Positions 60,154 to 64,000 of a stretch of DNA of 64,000 nt are shown piece by piece (position 1 is the first letter of the stretch; each line of letters begins with the position of its first letter). A program made the position numbers and the translations under genes. Where the stretch lies: assembly GCA_038496675.1 (NCBI GenBank), contig CM076659.1, forward strand, positions 8,959,696-9,023,695, given 5' to 3'. The notes under the pieces were generated by a model. The model had not been told where the DNA came from. It saw only the letters and a list, made by a program, of their open reading frames with translations, and made no database searches. This DNA is from Rachycentron canadum. Its lineage: Eukaryota; Chordata; Actinopteri; Carangiformes; Rachycentridae.

Positions 60154-63100
60154 CCCTGTAAAGATCAGTTACTTTTATTACTTAGCGTAGCTCAGTGGCC
60201 TTATACAATTAAATTAAGAGAAGAATAATGTAGTTGCTAGTATGCTTTGGCTATGTAGTGAGGTTTATTAGTATCATAGACAAACTGCAAGAGAGGGGGA
60301 AAAATCCATCTGAAGGATGTATTCTGCATAAGGAAAGACTATAATTGTTTAAAAGCAGCGTTTTTGCCCTCAGGTTTGCCAAAGACCATTTAAAAAGTGC
60401 CCCTTGACTGTGTTTTGCCAAAACCTTTACCAAAACATAAGCTACAGTCTGTGTGAAAATCAAATGTCTTTGCTTTTCACCCATATCTCTCCTGTCTGTT
60501 TTCATCCTGCTATCTGTAAAAACAACAATCAAAAAATATTAAAAACTATGTATTGTGTATGAATTGTACTTAAGAAAAATGAATGTCAACATTTTATGTT
60601 CACATATGTTGGTTTCAGATAATCTAAATAAAGACAAAAGCTCTATTGTGGACATCTCTGTCCTGGACCTCAGGACTCAGGTATTGTATTGTTGTATTGT
60701 ATTCACCTCATACCCCAGCAGTAAATCAGTATAATTAGATGCAAGTGAATGCTGGCTCAGAATGAAAACGCAACTCTAATGAATAGATGCAGCAGATAAC
60801 TGGTGCATTTGCATACATGTATTAAAATGTGATAATTGCCCACATACACAATGGACCCTCTTCATAACATATGCAAACCATTATTCATCAAAAAATGATG
60901 CATTCGAGTACAGTCACACATGCTCAGAAGTATTTTTTTAGGGGGGGAATGTTTTGTCTCTGTTAATACACATCTGCTCTGATGCAAATCAGATGGCAGC
61001 AATAATGAGAAAACATTCAAATCGATATTCAACAAGATGAATCATCTGAAAAAGATGGAGCTAAAAATACAGTTTTACTGGCATCTTAATGAAAATCTGC
61101 CATAGATTTATATATAAAAAAAAAAAAAAAAACATGAACTTTTCCCAGGTGCTGTCAGTGTGGAGTCATTAAATGTTTTGTCTCTGAAGTTTTTACAGTT
61201 TTTAAAGTTCCTGCACTTTCATCTGTTTCTTTGAGGTTTAACATTTTGACAAAATGGGACGTAAACGGTCACACTGTAAACCAAAGCCTTAGAAAAGTAG
61301 AAAATATGACCTGAGGATGGTGCAGAGTGAATAGCCAGGGTGCCATTAACGTTATTACCATACATAGATAAAACGCTAAAACACTGCAGGTCTTTCATTA
61401 GTTTGAATATAGTGAAGTATTTCCCCAGCAGCTCATCATGTGTTTACACAGTGTAAATGAATGATTATCTGCACCTGATCACACAATCACTTGGGTTTAT
61501 GGAATTTGTCATTCATCATCAATGGCACAGGCTGTGCTGCAGATTTAAAACCCCGATCCCACAAGAAAGTAACTAAAGTAAATATGTGGTGAGTAGAAAT
61601 AATATTTATTTATAATAAAACATTAGAGATATGAGAGATTATGACTCATTATGACTGTAAATGTAATAGACCCCAGACCACCACTGGCATCAGCTGTATT
61701 ATTAACAATTAGCCTAAAAAGTCTCATGCTGTTACCAGCAGTCATCATAGTGAGGGTGAGTGTCACCCACAGGCTGCCAGCTCAAGTTCTGCAGGCACTT
61801 CAACCTCAAATCGTTTTTGAACAGTAACCAAACAAAGATCAACACCTCTGAAACCCTCACAGGAAACTTTGGTGTCAGCAGGAGCACGAGGTTCATCTTC
61901 AAAGATGGACCAGATGAAAAAGAAACAAGAACATCAGTGATCACCAGGATATCAAAAAGCTAGAGGTTGTTAGAGCAAAACTAGGACTCTTATAAAACAG
62001 GCAGCGTTTGATGCGAAAAAATGAAGAAGAAATCCAGAACAAAGCTAACCCCTCCCCAGTCAGCATCACCTTCCATCCAACTCTTCCTCATCTATCTTTA
62101 CATCCTCCTCCTTAATCTCCATGGTTGACTCAACATTTAACACACAGTGGTCTCAAATCAGTAATGTTCTGGCCTCCAACCAATGAGGGTCTTTTTGTGT
62201 GCAGTCACGATCCTCTCACTAATACCTGATGCCTTTTATCTACTGTGTTAGTTATCTCACCAGTGCCTTTCTGCAATCCCTTCCTTTTTTATCCTTGTAT
62301 GCACATAGTAATATAGAGTTCACAAAGTCATACACATAATACATATTTTCTATCTTGCATGCATAATATTTAGTTTTTTATACATGAGATAAAAAAAATA
62401 TCTTGTGTGCTAAAGATGATAAGATTTTTATCTTAATTTTAGGGGCTAACACTAACACTTTTTGACATGCAAAGAGAGGAGGAAAAGACAAGATGTACAT
62501 CGAAGGTTAAAAATATGCAAGTGAAACCTAAATATTATATAAAGGCAAGTTCAGCTCGGTTGAGAGTCTGGGTGGCTCGTATAGAAATCCAAATTTCATC
62601 ATTTGTAAAACAGCATTTAATCTCCCTGCCTGCCCCTCACCTCAGGAGCTTGTCATGCAAAACATCTTCCGCTTCTGGAAACTAAATCATCAAGTAAAAA
62701 TAAATCAGACATCTGAGTCATCTCCAGACTCTGCACAGTTCTCTGTGACTTTGACCTGGGAAGTCCTCCGTGCCCTCGTATTGACCAACCTTATTAATAC
62801 AGCTCCTCGTGTTTTGTCATCACTCACATCTCCAGATACTTAAAATGCTGAAGTTTCAGCAGGGTCAGAGAAGAGGAACCACGTTGAACGCATTCTGTCT
62901 TCCCACTACATTTGAAGTGAATTGAGTTCTGCTGTTTGTGTACAAAGCACTAAATGCTTTGTTGACAGGGCTTAATGAATAACTGGCTCTAGCTGTATAA
63001 TTTTCTTGTCATACTTTTTCCTGATGCTTTTTTGATTAAATCTTAAGCAATACTTTACTAATTGGTTTCATATTGTGCCCATCCTCCTGTGTTTGTGTCT

Positions 63101-64000
63101 GAAGCCTTAAATCACTGGCTGTCTCTTATATTTTATTTATTTTTTCATTTAATTTTCCCTTGTCCTCTCTTTTGTTCTGTTTCTATGGGCTATGGCTCTG
63201 GTGCATTTAAAGCACAGACTGTGTATATGAGGGATAATTGCTACAAAATGAAACTAATCTTGGAGGATAGTTTTCAGGCTGTTAATGCAGATGTTTTTCA
63301 ATACTGCTTTTTCTCTGAAGATCTAAACACAAGTCACCAACCTCAGAAATTATATAGCATTTTAATCTAACTGTGAGTGTTCACAGTGAAGTTTATTGGC
63401 AGATACAGTGGAAGCCTAGAGCGCAGATAAATCATCACAAAAACACAATTGAAGCAATTTCAGACATGCCAGATGTGTTATAAAGATTGATGGTATGAGT
63501 CAGTGTGAAACAGATGAAAAGATCAAACACTAAAGAGAGCTGATCAATTATTAAGCTGTCATTTACCCTACAGAGAAAATCTTATGATTCAAGAAAAACA
63601 TCCTTCACACAAGTTCACATGTAATCATGTAAGTGTTGTTTCTTTCTTTGAAACACTTATAACAGTATTTAATTAAAAAAAAAATCCTCTTAAATAGAAA
63701 TGAACTTCACATTCTGCTATTCCAAAGCTTGTCATCTGTTGCAAAGGCTGGGTACGCTACAAAGGACATGTTTACATCTTACAAAGCTGCAACAAAATAA
63801 AAAACCCTCAGATCATCTCAAATTTATGTATTAAAATGAAACAAAGTGGTGATTTGTGAATTTGGTGACACAAACATCAAAGAATAACAACACAATTGCT
63901 TTTCTGTGGATGATGTAACTTTGTTTTATCTGTTTTTCGCAACCTATGAGACAAAAGAAATAAAGGTTTAAAAAAACATGAATATATATATATATATATA
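60154..64000. other. Region downstream of hmgcll1, no supported gene
   Basis: AT-rich DNA with an A-run (61117-61132) and an (AT)n tract at the window end (63981-64000). A possible extra hmgcll1 exon at 60619-60680 is discussed in the findings. In human the next gene would be GFRAL on the opposite strand, but I find no minus-strand exon here that I can assign to it. Confidence 0.4.
63981..64000. repeat. (AT)n microsatellite cut by the window end
   Basis: Alternating AT to the last base; its full length is unknown. Confidence 0.7.

Noticed and set aside
1..64000. CRISPR arrays, operons, phage or other prokaryote-type systems
   Set aside because: The window is clearly vertebrate, with spliced genes and SINEs; no regularly spaced repeats were seen.

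Overview
The window is vertebrate nuclear DNA, almost certainly from a ray-finned (teleost) fish. It is AT-rich, has short GT-AG introns, carries a tRNA-derived SINE and a Tc1-type transposon relic of teleost kind, and encodes proteins that align closely with human and zebrafish family members as I know them. Three protein-coding genes lie head to tail on the + strand: col21a1 (9889-27942), bmp5 (30510-39096) and hmgcll1 (47540-59679). This is the order and orientation of COL21A1, BMP5 and HMGCLL1 on human 6p12, so it is a conserved syntenic block. All three coding regions can be spliced in silico without frameshifts: 28 exons give about 960 aa, 7 exons give 462 aa and 9 exons give about 336 aa.

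Layout. 1-9857 is the 5' flank of col21a1, with one possible 5'UTR exon, a few repeats and a possible exon of an unknown gene at the left edge. 9858-29100 is col21a1: signal peptide, VWA domain, TSPN/laminin-G-like domain, a long collagen domain in 54-nt-type exons, a short non-collagenous break, a second collagen domain and the FACIT-type Cys end. 29100-30500 is a very short interval holding the bmp5 promoter and 5'UTR. 30510-39965 is bmp5: prodomain, RSVR cleavage site, seven-cysteine ligand and 3'UTR. 39966-47539 is non-coding DNA. 47540-60153 is hmgcll1, with a 6.4-kb intron 7. 60154-64000 has no gene I can support.

The genes do not form one pathway. Col21a1 is a secreted FACIT-like matrix collagen, Bmp5 is a secreted morphogen for skeletal and soft-tissue patterning, and Hmgcll1 is a membrane-tethered extramitochondrial HMG-CoA lyase. 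Their linkage is best read as ancestral synteny, possibly held by long-range bmp5 enhancers, since mouse Bmp5 (short ear) is known to use distal 3' elements.

I found no undescribed gene system. The observations most worth checking are the excess of AGGTCA nuclear-receptor half-sites in bmp5 intron 1 (including a perfect DR5 and a perfect DR1), a GC-AG intron in bmp5, an ATG-stop minimal uORF before bmp5, an uncertain hmgcll1 C-terminus with a phase-compatible extra exon, and a strong RFX X-box-like site before hmgcll1.
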